DNA of 64,000 nt from Flavivirga jejuensis (GTDB lineage Bacteria; Bacteroidota; Bacteroidia; Flavobacteriales; Flavobacteriaceae): assembly GCF_030540765.1 (NCBI RefSeq), contig NZ_JAUOEL010000001.1, forward strand, positions 496,001-560,000. Reading direction: 5' to 3'. Below, in pieces: positions 1 through 9,269 of this stretch; the first letter of the stretch is position 1; each line of letters opens with the position of its first letter. The translations under genes and the position numbers were made by a program. Under the pieces are notes generated by a model, which saw nothing but the letters and a program-made list of their open reading frames with translations, was not told the DNA's origin and made no database searches.

Positions 1-1
1 C

Positions 2-304
2 GATGGTCTAAGCCAAAATGACCTGGCTTTTTTAACCCTTAGGAATAAATCATCTTTGACTCGATTATTGTCTAAAATGGAAAAGAAAGGTTATATCATT
101 AGACAACAAAGTAACGTTGATAAACGGGTAAATAAAGTTTTTTTAACCCAAAAGGGAAGAGACACCTTTGTTTTAGTCAAACCTGTTGTAAAAGAAATGA
201 TGGCCAAAATAGAACAGAATATTACCGATTCCGAAAAGAAACTAATTATAAATATGCTGAAAAGAATTCAAAGTAATTTTGGTCCGCAAGTTAAATCCCT
301 TTAA
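2..304 (+). CDS. MarR-family transcriptional regulator (5' end outside window)
   Basis: The reading frame is open from base 2, so this is the C-terminal about 100 residues of a longer protein whose start lies upstream. The visible part contains the second half of a winged helix-turn-helix: recognition-helix-like LSQNDLAFLT...SSLTRLLSKMEKKGYI followed by the wing RQQSNVDKRVNKVFLTQKG, a very typical MarR arrangement (the D-x-R pair of the wing is present). A helical dimerisation tail follows. It ends 10 bp before the start of an RND efflux operon on the same strand, so it probably controls that operon, as MarR proteins commonly do for drug pumps. The TTG at 56 is an internal codon, not a start. 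Confidence 0.88.
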   Translation, partial: DGLSQNDLAFLTLRNKSSLTRLLSKMEKKGYIIRQQSNVDKRVNKVFLTQKGRDTFVLVKPVVKEMMAKIEQNITDSEKKLIINMLKRIQSNFGPQVKSL

Positions 305-314
305 TCTACTAAAA

Positions 315-1430
315 ATGAGAAAAATTATATCTATTGTTTTAGGAGTCTTACTATTAGTAGCTGCCTTTACTGTTGCTAAATATTTGATTGATAATAAAAA
401 GAAGCCTAAACCAAAATTTGAAAAAGTTGTTAAAACAGTTTTTGTTGAGGAAGTAAAGAATGTTGAGATCCCCATTGTTATTACAGCTAGTGGTAATTTG
501 ATAGCAAAACGCAAAATAGATTTATACGCAGAAGTTCAGGGCGTATTAAGGCCATCAAACAAAGAGTTTAAAGCTGGTACTTCATATAAAAAAGGAGCGT
601 CTGTGCTTAGAATAAATAGTGAAGAATTTTATGCCAATCTTCAATCACAAAAAAGTAGCTTTTATAATAATCTTATAGCTATTATGCCCGACATTCGTTT
701 GGACTATCCAGACGATTATCAAAAATGGGAAACTTACCTTAGTAATTTCGATATCAATAAATCAATTCCAGAATTACCAAAAATAAGTTCTGAAAAAGAA
801 AAGTATTTTATTTCAGGACGAGGTATTAACACGGCGTACTACAATGTTAAAAACCTTGAGGTTAAGTTAGGTAAATACAATTTAAGAGCACCATACAATG
901 GTGTTGTAACAGAGGCGTTGGTAACCCCAGGATCATTAGTTAGAGTTGGTCAGAAATTAGGAGAATTTATTGATCCAAGTGTTTTTGAAATGGAAGTATC
1001 TGTTAATGCTGAGTTTGCAGATTTACTTAAAGTTGGAAATACAGTAAAGCTTCATAACATGGAGGAAACAAAAGAATATTCAGGAAAAGTTATTAGGGTT
1101 AATGGTAAAGTAGATGCAACGTCCCAAACCATAAAGGCTTATATAGAAATTGCGCATCAGGATTTAAAGGAAGGGATGTATCTAGAAGCAAACTTAACAG
1201 CAAAAAGTGAAAGTAATGCCATAGAAATTTCCAGAAAGTTATTAGTAGATAATAAACAATTATATGTTGTTCGGGATTCTGTTTTAGATCTTGTAGATGT
1301 AACTCCAGTTTATTTTTCAGCAGAAAGTGCTGTTATTAAAGGTTTAGAAAATGGGACATTAATAGTGTCTAAACCTATACCAGGGGCTTATGATGGGATG
1401 CTAATAAAAATCTTTCAAGACAAGAATTAA
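315..1430 (+). CDS. RND efflux periplasmic adaptor (HlyD/AcrA-type membrane fusion protein)
   Basis: A 371-residue protein with an N-terminal membrane anchor (MRKIISIVLGVLLLVAAFTVAKY). A barrel-sandwich/lipoyl-like segment follows (residues about 55-100, VITASGNLIAKRKIDLYAEVQGVL), then a short helical insert, the return lipoyl half (YNLRAPYNGVVTEALVTPGSLVRVGQKLGEFID) and a beta-barrel domain. The ATG at 315 is preferred over an in-frame TTG at 279, because it gives a clean lysine-free membrane segment and avoids overlap with the MarR gene. It is the first gene of a three-gene efflux unit, 3 bp before the pump. The substrate cannot be told from sequence. Confidence 0.9.
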   Translation: MRKIISIVLGVLLLVAAFTVAKYLIDNKKKPKPKFEKVVKTVFVEEVKNVEIPIVITASGNLIAKRKIDLYAEVQGVLRPSNKEFKAGTSYKKGASVLRINSEEFYANLQSQKSSFYNNLIAIMPDIRLDYPDDYQKWETYLSNFDINKSIPELPKISSEKEKYFISGRGINTAYYNVKNLEVKLGKYNLRAPYNGVVTEALVTPGSLVRVGQKLGEFIDPSVFEMEVSVNAEFADLLKVGNTVKLHNMEETKEYSGKVIRVNGKVDATSQTIKAYIEIAHQDLKEGMYLEANLTAKSESNAIEISRKLLVDNKQLYVVRDSVLDLVDVTPVYFSAESAVIKGLENGTLIVSKPIPGAYDGMLIKIFQDKN

Positions 1431-1433
1431 GAC

Positions 1434-4400
1434 ATGAGAAAGCTTTTAAATTATTTTATAAAATTCCCTGTAGCTATAAATGTATTAATCCTTGCCTTTA
1501 TAGTTTTTGGTATCATTGGGGTTAAATCCATGAAATCGTCTTTTTTTCCCTTAGTCGATTCAAAATTAATACAGATCAGCCTGATATATCCAGGAGCTTC
1601 TCCTGCAGAAATGGAAGAAGGCGTTGTTTTAAAGATCGAAGACAATTTAAAAGGTATTATTGGTGTAGACCGTGTCACTTCTGTATCTAGTGAAGATGCT
1701 GCAACCATTAGTGTAGAAACTATAAAAGGAAAAAATATCGATGTGGTTTTAGCAGATGTTAAGAATGCAGTCGATAGGGTGCCATCATTTCCAACAGGTA
1801 TGGAACCTCCTATTATTGCAAAGATTGAAAACGTAAGGTCTACTATAAGTTTTACATTAAGCGGTGACAATATTCCGTTAACAACCTTAAAGCAGTATGC
1901 CAGAGAAATAGAAAACGATTTACGAGGCATTGATGGAATTTCTCAAGTGGATATTTCTGGTTTTCCAGAGGAAGAAATTGCTATTTCTGTTAGAGAAAAC
2001 GATTTGCGAGCTTATAATTTATCGTTTCAGGATGTAGCCGAAGCAGTAACTAGCACTAACATTTTAATTACAGGTGGAAACATAAAAACGAGCGAAGAAG
2101 ATTACTTGATTAGAGCACGAAATCGATCGTATCACGGTAATGAACTGCTTAATATTATAGTTAGAGCAGCCCCTAATGGAAACATTATTAGATTACAAGA
2201 TGTGGCATCTGTTGAAGACGCCTGGTCTGAAACACCTGATAGAATCTTTTTTAATGGAAAAAAAGCTATTAGAATTAGTGTAAGTAATACAAATAATGAA
2301 GATTTAATAGCCTCTGCAGAAGCTGTTAAAGTATATATAAATAAATTTAATCAGCAGTATGATAATGTACAATTGGATGTTTCTAGCGATTCTTCAATCA
2401 CATTAACGCAGCGTACCGATTTATTGGTTAAGAATGCCGTAATGGGTGTGCTTCTTGTATTGCTGTTTTTGGCAATATTTTTAAATGCAAGACTAGCATT
2501 TTGGGTAGCGCTAGGGATTCCTATCTCATTCTTTGGAATGTTTATTTTCGCTGCTCAATTTGGTGTGACCATTAATGTATTATCTCTCTTCGGAATGATT
2601 ATCGTTATTGGTATTCTGGTTGATGATGGTATTGTAATTGGTGAAAATATTTATCATCATTATGAAAAAGGAAAATCACCAATTAAAGCGGCAATCGATG
2701 GTACTTTGGAAGTATTACCTCCAGTAGTTTCAGCTTTATTAACGACCATGATAGCCTTTGCAACGTTCTTCTTTTTAGATGGAAGACTAGGTGAGTTTTT
2801 TGGTGAAGTCTCCGCTGTGGTTACTTTAACCCTATTAGTTTCTATGGTTGAAGCTTTAATAATGCTTCCTGCCCATGTTGCCCATTCCAAAGCATTACAA
2901 CGTAAAGGAAGAAAATATAATAAGGTCGACACCTTTTTTAGAAAATTGAACGTAGGCGCAGACAAATGGTTAATGAAGATAAGGGATGTGTTCTATGTGC
3001 CTTATTTGCGTTTCTTTTTAAAGAACAAATTTTTAGGTTTCGCTATCCCAATAGCATTATTAATATTTAGTATTGGTGCCATAGGCGGCGGTATTGTAGG
3101 TACCTCTATCTTTCCAAGGATCGCAAGCGATAGGGTTTCTATAGAACTTAAAATGCCACAAGGCACAAATGAAATGATTACAGATTCGATTATTTCTAGC
3201 ATAGAAGAAAAGGTGTGGATGGTTAACGAACAGTATGATAAGGAGCAGTTTGAGAATGAATCTGTTGTTCAAAATGTGATCAAACGTATTGGGCCAGGAA
3301 CATCGAATGCTACATTAACAGTTAATTTATTACCAGGTGAGTTGCGAGGTGATTTGTCTTCGCAAGAAATAACAAACAAAATACGTGACATTTCTGGAAA
3401 AATTCATAGTGCTGAAAGCTTGATATTTTCGTCTGGTGGTAATTTTGGAGGAAGCCCCGTTGCAGTGTCACTATTGAGTAATAATATAACAGAACTTAAG
3501 GCCGCAAAAGAAGAGCTTAAAATTGAATTAAGCGCAAATCCAGTTTTAAAAGATGTTTCAGATAATGATCCAGCTGGAATTAAAGAAATTCAAATACAAT
3601 TAAAAGATAAAGCCAATATTTTAGGGTTAAACCTGCAAAGTGTTATGAGTCAGGTGCGATCTGGGTTTTTCGGATTTCAGGCACAGCGTTTTCAACGTGG
3701 ACAAGACGAAATTAGGGTTTGGGTTCGTTATAAAAAAGAGGATCGTTCCTCTATAAAGGATCTGGACGATATGTGGATCAATACACCATCGGGAAGTAAG
3801 GTGCCTTTTTCAGAAATTGCTAGCTATAAAATAGAGCGGGGTGATGTTGCTATTAATCATTTAGAAGGTAAAAGAGAAATTCAATTAACAGCCGATTTAA
3901 AATCTGCAGATGACAGTGCTACAGATATCTTAGATGATATTAGGACTAGTATAATGCCAGAAATAACATCAAAATATCCAACAGTTTCTGCCGCTTATGA
4001 AGGTCAGAATAGAGAAGGATTAAAAACGGTAAATTCTGTGTGGTCTGTTGGACCGATTATTTTAATATTAATATATATCGTGATTGCTTTCACTTTTAGA
4101 ACCTATAGCCAACCTCTATTATTGATACTATTGATCCCATTTAGTTTGATTGGTGTTGTTTGGGGACACTTTTTTCATGGTTTTCAAATTAATATCTTGT
4201 CTTGGCTAGGTATTATTGCTTTAATAGGAATTATGGTTAACGATGGTTTGGTGTTAATTGGGAAATTTAATGGTTATTTAAGAGAAGGAATGGCATTCAA
4301 CGAAGCATTGGTGCAAGCAGGGAAATCGCGTTTTAGAGCCATCTTTTTAACATCCTTAACAACCATTGCTGGTTTAGCACCTTTACTGTTGGAAGGGAGT

Positions 4401-4616
4401 CGGCAAGCACAATTTTTAAAACCAATGGCAGTCTCAATTTCATACGGAATAGCGATTGCAACGGTATTAACGCTTGTATTGTTACCATTAATGCTGTCTG
4501 TTTCAAATTCAATAAAGGTTTTTGTAAAATGGATGAGAACAGGGAAAGATGTAACTAATGAAGAGGTTGAAAGAGCAATTATTGAATCAAATTTTGAAAA
4601 TGATGAATTACATTAA
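1434..4616 (+). CDS. RND-family efflux transporter, inner-membrane pump subunit (AcrB/HAE1-like)
   Basis: A protein of 1060 residues, the normal size for a trimeric RND pump. It has the duplicated architecture: TM1 near residues 12-30, a large periplasmic loop, TM2-6, then a repeat with TM7 near 530 and TM8-12. The proton-relay aspartate pair is visible in TM4 (GILVDDGIVIGEN, near residues 393-405). The corresponding second-half motif is GIMVNDGLVLIGKF near 930. The gene starts 3 bp after the adaptor and its last codons overlap the start of the TolC-like gene, indicating translational coupling. Proton-driven export of hydrophobic or toxic compounds is the family role. The acidic pair argues against the heavy-metal branch, but the substrate is unknown. 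Confidence 0.92.
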   Translation: MRKLLNYFIKFPVAINVLILAFIVFGIIGVKSMKSSFFPLVDSKLIQISLIYPGASPAEMEEGVVLKIEDNLKGIIGVDRVTSVSSEDAATISVETIKGKNIDVVLADVKNAVDRVPSFPTGMEPPIIAKIENVRSTISFTLSGDNIPLTTLKQYAREIENDLRGIDGISQVDISGFPEEEIAISVRENDLRAYNLSFQDVAEAVTSTNILITGGNIKTSEEDYLIRARNRSYHGNELLNIIVRAAPNGNIIRLQDVASVEDAWSETPDRIFFNGKKAIRISVSNTNNEDLIASAEAVKVYINKFNQQYDNVQLDVSSDSSITLTQRTDLLVKNAVMGVLLVLLFLAIFLNARLAFWVALGIPISFFGMFIFAAQFGVTINVLSLFGMIIVIGILVDDGIVIGENIYHHYEKGKSPIKAAIDGTLEVLPPVVSALLTTMIAFATFFFLDGRLGEFFGEVSAVVTLTLLVSMVEALIMLPAHVAHSKALQRKGRKYNKVDTFFRKLNVGADKWLMKIRDVFYVPYLRFFLKNKFLGFAIPIALLIFSIGAIGGGIVGTSIFPRIASDRVSIELKMPQGTNEMITDSIISSIEEKVWMVNEQYDKEQFENESVVQNVIKRIGPGTSNATLTVNLLPGELRGDLSSQEITNKIRDISGKIHSAESLIFSSGGNFGGSPVAVSLLSNNITELKAAKEELKIELSANPVLKDVSDNDPAGIKEIQIQLKDKANILGLNLQSVMSQVRSGFFGFQAQRFQRGQDEIRVWVRYKKEDRSSIKDLDDMWINTPSGSKVPFSEIASYKIERGDVAINHLEGKREIQLTADLKSADDSATDILDDIRTSIMPEITSKYPTVSAAYEGQNREGLKTVNSVWSVGPIILILIYIVIAFTFRTYSQPLLLILLIPFSLIGVVWGHFFHGFQINILSWLGIIALIGIMVNDGLVLIGKFNGYLREGMAFNEALVQAGKSRFRAIFLTSLTTIAGLAPLLLEGSRQAQFLKPMAVSISYGIAIATVLTLVLLPLMLSVSNSIKVFVKWMRTGKDVTNEEVERAIIESNFENDELH

Positions 4617-5925
4617 AAAACTACTATATGTGTTGCTGATTTTTTGTGTTCAGCAAACTTTTGGACAAAAGGTACTGACCAAAAAAGAAGCTTTAGAAAT
4701 GGCACTTGAAAATAATTATGGCGTTAAGGTTGCTAATAATAATTTAGAAATTGCTAAAAACAATTCTAGCGTTTATAATTCTGGGTTTTTGCCAACGCTA
4801 TCTGCCAATGCTGGGGCAGATTACAGCAATGATAATCAAGAAATTGTGGAGCAAGGGAGTGGTGATGTAAGACCTGTTGATGGAGCAGAATCTAAAAGTT
4901 ATAATGCATCTCTTGATTTGGATTATACCTTATTTGACGGTTTTGGTAGGAAGTATAATTACCAGCAATTAAAAGAAACCTATAACCTTACAGAATTGCA
5001 AGCGAGAGAAGCTATAGAGAATATGTATTTGCAGTTGTTTAATGTGTATTTTCAAATTGCAAGATTATCTGAAAACACTAATAATCTACAGGAAGCTTTA
5101 GATGTTTCTAAGCAACGTTTAGAACGTGCAAAATATCAATATGAGTATGGGCAGACTACAAAATTAGAGTTGTTGAATGCAGAAGTGGACGTAAATAACG
5201 ATAGTATTAATTATATCTCAACAAGACAATTGTATTTAAATACTAAACGTGACTTAAATATAGTTTTAGGCGTACAGAATGATATTAATTATAATGTAGA
5301 AACAGATGTGAATTTTGTGTCTTTAATGTCCTTTGATGATTTACTTGTAAAAGCACATGAGAACAATGTTATTTTAAGGCAAAATGAAAAGAATATTGCG
5401 ATTAGTGAGTTTGACATAAAAATTAATAAATCTAGTTTTCTTCCTAAAGCAACTTTATCAAGTTCTTATGGTTGGAATAAAAACATTAATCCGTCTACAC
5501 AATTTACTGCTGAGTTTAGATCTATTGGATTAAGTGCAGGAATTAACTTGTCATGGAATCTCTTCGATGGTGGTTCATCAAAGACAAAAGTCGCTAATGC
5601 TAAAATTGCACTTGAGAATCAAAAAATACTTAAAGAACAACAAACAGAAACTTTAGAAAATACTTTAAAGAATACTTACGAGGCTTATAATAACGCTCTT
5701 TTTGTGTTTGATGCCCAAAAGAGAAATGTCGCCACAAATCAAAATAATTTTGAAAGAACGCAAGAACAGTATAAATTAGGGCAAGTATCGTCAATAGAAT
5801 TTAGACAAGCTCAAATAAATTATTTGAACGCACGAACAGCATTGAATGATGCTAAATACGATGCTAAATTAGTCGAATTAGAATTGCTACAACTTTCTGG
5901 TGAAATTTTAAATATGTCTTTTTAG
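4603..5925 (+). CDS. TolC-family outer-membrane efflux channel
   Basis: About 440 residues with a signal peptide (MNYIKKLLYVLLIFCVQQTFGQ). The mature protein shows the twofold repeat of outer-membrane efflux proteins: long coiled-coil helices (for example NTNNLQEALDVSKQRLERAKYQYEYGQTTKLE, and again QNNFERTQEQYKLGQVSSIEFRQAQINY) alternating with beta-strand segments (SLDLDYTLFDGFG, INLSWNLFDGGSS). Two adjacent ATGs (4600 and 4603) are possible starts. Both overlap the end of the pump gene by about 14-17 bp, so the upstream start at 4558 is not needed. It completes the tripartite pump. Confidence 0.9.
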   Translation: MNYIKKLLYVLLIFCVQQTFGQKVLTKKEALEMALENNYGVKVANNNLEIAKNNSSVYNSGFLPTLSANAGADYSNDNQEIVEQGSGDVRPVDGAESKSYNASLDLDYTLFDGFGRKYNYQQLKETYNLTELQAREAIENMYLQLFNVYFQIARLSENTNNLQEALDVSKQRLERAKYQYEYGQTTKLELLNAEVDVNNDSINYISTRQLYLNTKRDLNIVLGVQNDINYNVETDVNFVSLMSFDDLLVKAHENNVILRQNEKNIAISEFDIKINKSSFLPKATLSSSYGWNKNINPSTQFTAEFRSIGLSAGINLSWNLFDGGSSKTKVANAKIALENQKILKEQQTETLENTLKNTYEAYNNALFVFDAQKRNVATNQNNFERTQEQYKLGQVSSIEFRQAQINYLNARTALNDAKYDAKLVELELLQLSGEILNMSF

Positions 5926-5973
5926 TCTGTTTTATTCGAAATAAATATAGGAAGGTAGAGCTGTCTAAAAAAT

Positions 5974-6470
5974 GCCATTCAGAATGAAATGAAGAATCTT
6001 TTCAAAATTAAATATTAATCTGGTTTCGACATAAAACAAGCTTGTTTTTGGTATGAAAACTAATATTATAAGGTGTTTGTCACCTTGAGGCACCAGGTGA
6101 AAATTTTAACTAGCAGAAGAAATGACGTAATTGGGGTGTCATCCAGAATGAGGTACGACTGAAGCATCTAAAATAGTTTCTAGTTTTAATTGAATGAAAG
6201 GATAATGAGATTCTTCGCTTTGCTACCTTGACGTTTTTTATAAATACTTAATATATAATCGTTTGTCATTCAGAAGGAGGTACGACTGAAGAATCTCTTA
6301 AAACTTCAATGTTTGATTTTTAGAGATTCTTCGCTTTGCTCTGAATGAACACTAACCTTTGAACAAAAAGGAGTCGCTATGTCATTCAGAAGGAGGTACG
6401 ACTGAAGAATCTTTAGAGATTAATAATAAAGATTCTTCGACTCCGACAATTGTCGGAATGCTCTGAATGA
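5974..6470. repeat. Cluster of four Flavobacterial palindromic repeat copies
   Basis: The 705-bp space between the efflux operon and the next gene contains no gene but is packed with copies of one intergenic element. The element begins GTCATTCAGAAGGAGGTACG and ends TTCGCTTTGCTCTGAATGA, so its ends are mutually complementary (GTCATTCAG/CTGAATGAC, GAAGAATCT/AGATTCTTC) and each copy can fold into a long hairpin. Copies lie at 5974-6004 (left arm only), 6138-6230 (degenerate), 6264-6348 and 6381-6470. The last carries an extra self-complementary CGACAATTGTCG stretch. Further copies occur at 50857-50946 and 51047-51119. Confidence 0.85.
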
Positions 6471-6523
6471 TAAACTTTTTTTAATTTAAATAGTAAATCA
6501 ATTCATTGATTATAAATAGATTA

Positions 6524-6554
6524 TAATTTTGTATGAATTTATTTGTTAAATTTG
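6524..6554 (+). promoter_or_regulatory. Candidate promoter(s) with Bacteroidetes -7 boxes
   Basis: Two perfect TAnnTTTG boxes, TAATTTTG at 6524-6531 and TAAATTTG at 6547-6554, lie 70-100 bp before the start codon at 6631. The upstream -33 elements are weak. Such boxes arise by chance in AT-rich DNA, so confidence is moderate. Confidence 0.4.
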
Positions 6555-6630
6555 GAATATAGAAAGGAATGATTACTTACTAAACATTGCTTTATAAAAA
6601 CCAGGTTATTTTAAATTATTAAAATTAGTT

Positions 6631-7278
6631 ATGAAAAAAATTATCCTATTTACGATTATTTTAATATCCTCTTTTTCTAATGCTCAAAGCGATAAAGAGG
6701 TCTATTCTAAAAACACGAAGTTTGTTTATGGAGCAGAAGGGATGGAACCTAAGGATTTTACTGTTGATATAAAAGGCAAGAATAAAGAAGATCTATTATC
6801 TAAAGCTAAAGAATGGTTGAATGAGAAATATAAAAATTTAGAAACCAAAAATGGTAAAACTGATAAAACGGTTGGTATAGATACTATTTATGAAATTGAA
6901 GAAACTAACAAAGATGGTGGTGCCGATGAAGCAGGAAAAGGAAAGAATAATATAAAACTTCGTTTTAAAGGTTATACAAGTAATGCCATTTGTTTTGGTG
7001 AAAAACCTGATTATGGATGTGAAGATGTGGAATATGTTATAGAGCTAAGATTTAAAGATGGTGAATATAGATTTAAGCCTGTAAAATTGACTTATAAAGC
7101 AGCTTCAAATAAAAAAAAGCAAAAAATAGAACTTGATAAAAATAAGTTTTATTCTAGTGATGGAAAAATAGTGAATGGTTATGGAAAAGTACCATCACAA
7201 ATAGAGACTCTATTTAATGGTTTAAATAAAAGTATTTTAAACTATTTAACTAACAAAAAACAGGAAGATGAGTGGTAG
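6631..7278 (+). CDS. Secreted protein of unknown function, DUF4468-like
   Basis: 215 residues with a clear signal peptide (MKKIILFTIILISSFSNAQ, cleavage after NAQ). The mature part is lysine-rich. It contains the pattern FTVDIKGKNKEDLLSKAKEWLNEKY followed by a beta-rich stretch (IKLRFKGYTS, YVIELRFKDGEYRFKP), which resembles the TBP-like fold of the DUF4468 family common in Bacteroidetes; this family call is from memory. Two cysteines (C113 and C121 region, AICFGEKPDYGCEDV) could form a disulphide. It stands alone between two gene-free stretches. No function can be assigned. Confidence 0.7.
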   Translation: MKKIILFTIILISSFSNAQSDKEVYSKNTKFVYGAEGMEPKDFTVDIKGKNKEDLLSKAKEWLNEKYKNLETKNGKTDKTVGIDTIYEIEETNKDGGADEAGKGKNNIKLRFKGYTSNAICFGEKPDYGCEDVEYVIELRFKDGEYRFKPVKLTYKAASNKKKQKIELDKNKFYSSDGKIVNGYGKVPSQIETLFNGLNKSILNYLTNKKQEDEW

Positions 7279-7836
7279 TCTGTGAATTATTTATTGGCAT
7301 TAAATGTCGTTAAAAAGATGTGCTTTAGTACATGTCTCTTTCAGCTTCTAAAAATTCTTGACAAGAATTTTAATAATTCACATTAATTCCGTTTTACCAG
7401 GTTATATTTTGGTGTTTCACGAAGCAGGCTTTTTGTCTTGTAGGAGCTAAGTTGCATGTTTGTAGTTGTTTATATGCGTAGTTTCGTTGGTAAAATACTT
7501 TTATTAAGTAGTGGATAAAAAGAGATCTTGTTTTAAATAATACTCCTTTAAAAACCTCCAATAAGAATTTAACTCAAATAAATGTGACTTTTAAATGATG
7601 TTAGTGTCTAAATATTGCTATTGATCAATGAAAGTGGCTTGGCAAATCAATTGAAGTATATGAATTAAATGTATCTATTACCCACAAAAAGATAAATTAC
7701 TAACACATTTAATGTTTATAAGAAAAAGTTAGACGATAAAAAAACTAAGCTTTTTATTCGTTTTCTTGTAAATAAAAGTATAGTCTAAATTGATTTGTCA
7801 ACTAGCTACTTTTCGTTTAAAGCAGCCACAAGACAA
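7279..7836. other. 558-bp gene-free spacer
   Basis: Between two convergently ending genes. I see no open frame with coding character, no tRNA and no strong terminator. The segment around 7390-7500 is slightly richer in GC than its surroundings and could be debris of a lost gene, but I cannot identify it. Confidence 0.5.
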
Positions 7837-8451
7837 TCAAAACAATCCATTTATTTCAGCATCAATAGTGTTTATAACGCTTCCTAAGTCTTCTGGGTTG
7901 TCTACAAAATTTAAACTATCAACATCTATAATTAAAAGTTTTCCTTTGTCATACCCATGAATCCAAGCTTCGTAGCGTTCATTCAATCGACTTAAATAAT
8001 CAATACTGATGGAGTTTTCGTAATCACGACCACGTTTATGTATTTGAGATACCAAATTAGGAATAGAGCTGCGTAAATAAATTAATACATCTGGACCTTG
8101 AACTAAAGATTGCATTAAATCGAAAAGCGACTTGTAGTTTTCGTAATCACGATTTGTCATTAAACCCATAGCATGCAGATTAGGAGCAAAAATGTGAGCA
8201 TCTTCATAAATAGTTCTATCTTGAATAATATCTTTTCCACTTTGACGAATTTGCAAAACTTGGCGAAACCTACTATTTAAAAAGTACACTTGTAGATTGA
8301 AACTCCAACGTTCCATTTGGTTATAAAAATCATCTAAATAAGGATTGTCTACAACGTCTTCCAGTTGTGCTTCCCATTTATAGTGTTTTGCCAATAGTTT
8401 TGTAAGCGTAGTTTTCCCAGCACCAATATTTCCAGCAATAGCAATATGCAT
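7837..8451 (-). CDS. Deoxynucleoside kinase (deoxyadenosine/deoxycytidine kinase family)
   Basis: 204 residues, the normal size for the family. P-loop GNIGAGKTT at residues 7-15; substrate-pocket motif ED..DNPYLDDFY at 31-43; ERW near 47-49 and the DRTIYED motif (D78-R79, equivalent to the DRS/ERS motif) that contacts the sugar and base. A lid-like RGRDYE segment follows. It phosphorylates deoxynucleosides with ATP in the cytoplasm as part of nucleoside salvage. The gene lies 4 bp downstream of a secreted-protein gene on the same strand, suggesting co-transcription. The exact base preference cannot be read from the motif. Confidence 0.88.
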   Translation of the reverse strand: MHIAIAGNIGAGKTTLTKLLAKHYKWEAQLEDVVDNPYLDDFYNQMERWSFNLQVYFLNSRFRQVLQIRQSGKDIIQDRTIYEDAHIFAPNLHAMGLMTNRDYENYKSLFDLMQSLVQGPDVLIYLRSSIPNLVSQIHKRGRDYENSISIDYLSRLNERYEAWIHGYDKGKLLIIDVDSLNFVDNPEDLGSVINTIDAEINGLF

Positions 8452-8455
8452 ATTT

Positions 8456-9235
8456 TTAGTCGATTTTTATTTTATACTCATGTAGATTTTTATCCGTGTA
8501 AATATACAAGGTTTCATTGGTTACAAAAAACTCATTGATAAACAAATTAGGAATTGAAATAGGGACTATGGTATCACTGTTTTTTTTTAAATAAACTAAT
8601 GAATTATTTTTGTTTAAAAATATATCTCCATTACTTTCAGTAAGTTGCATATACCCATTATTTTTTATTTTTTTTACCAAGCTCCCAAAATAATTATAAG
8701 TATACAAATAGTTTTTAGTAAGTAAATAACAAAAATTATAATTGCTTTTTAAATCTAAAACAACATTTTGAATCGGCACAGTTTGAGCACGTGTGGTTCT
8801 CGTTTTATAATCAAAAAGCTCTAGTTTTTGGTTGTCTTGGTTAAAAATCCATATCGTATTATCATGTCCTGTAGAAACGTGCGATACATTTTTATATTTT
8901 ACAAGTGTATTAAAATCAATTTTGAATATTTCTGATAATCGGTTGTCAAGAATTACAATACTATTAAGATCTTTATAAAATAAGTTGATTTTTAAAGGGT
9001 TAAAAGCATTTGCAGATGTTATGTTACCAAGTTGTAAATTGTTGTAAGTAATGGTTTTATTAGCATTCTTTTTAATAAAAACATTATTATTTATAAAGTA
9101 TTTAGTATCAAAATTATCAATAGCGATGAAAAGGTCTGCTTTTAGGGCAGTTTTTTTTATAAAAGAAGTTTCAATAGCCTTTTGAGCACATATTGAGTAA
9201 GATAGAAGTAAAAAAAAATAGATTGTATATTTCAT
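8456..9235 (-). CDS. Secreted protein of unknown function, possibly beta-propeller-like
   Basis: 259 residues with a signal peptide (MKYTIYFFLLLSYSICAQ). The rest is beta-strand-rich with recurring short aromatic/asparagine-containing turns (YNNLQLGN, VSHVSTGHDNTIWIFNQDNQKLELFDYKT, NGDIFLNKNNSLVYLK), reminiscent of small WD/NHL-like blades, but no defined family motif is visible. Its stop lies 4 bp before the deoxynucleoside kinase start, so the two are probably one transcript. The link to nucleoside salvage is not obvious. Confidence 0.6.
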   Translation of the reverse strand: MKYTIYFFLLLSYSICAQKAIETSFIKKTALKADLFIAIDNFDTKYFINNNVFIKKNANKTITYNNLQLGNITSANAFNPLKINLFYKDLNSIVILDNRLSEIFKIDFNTLVKYKNVSHVSTGHDNTIWIFNQDNQKLELFDYKTRTTRAQTVPIQNVVLDLKSNYNFCYLLTKNYLYTYNYFGSLVKKIKNNGYMQLTESNGDIFLNKNNSLVYLKKNSDTIVPISIPNLFINEFFVTNETLYIYTDKNLHEYKIKID

Positions 9236-9269
9236 ATGAACTTGAAAAATACAAAAACCTTAGCACTTT

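Noticed and set aside
279-314. TTG start for the RND adaptor
   Set aside because: It overlaps the MarR gene and adds residues before a clean membrane anchor that begins at ATG 315.
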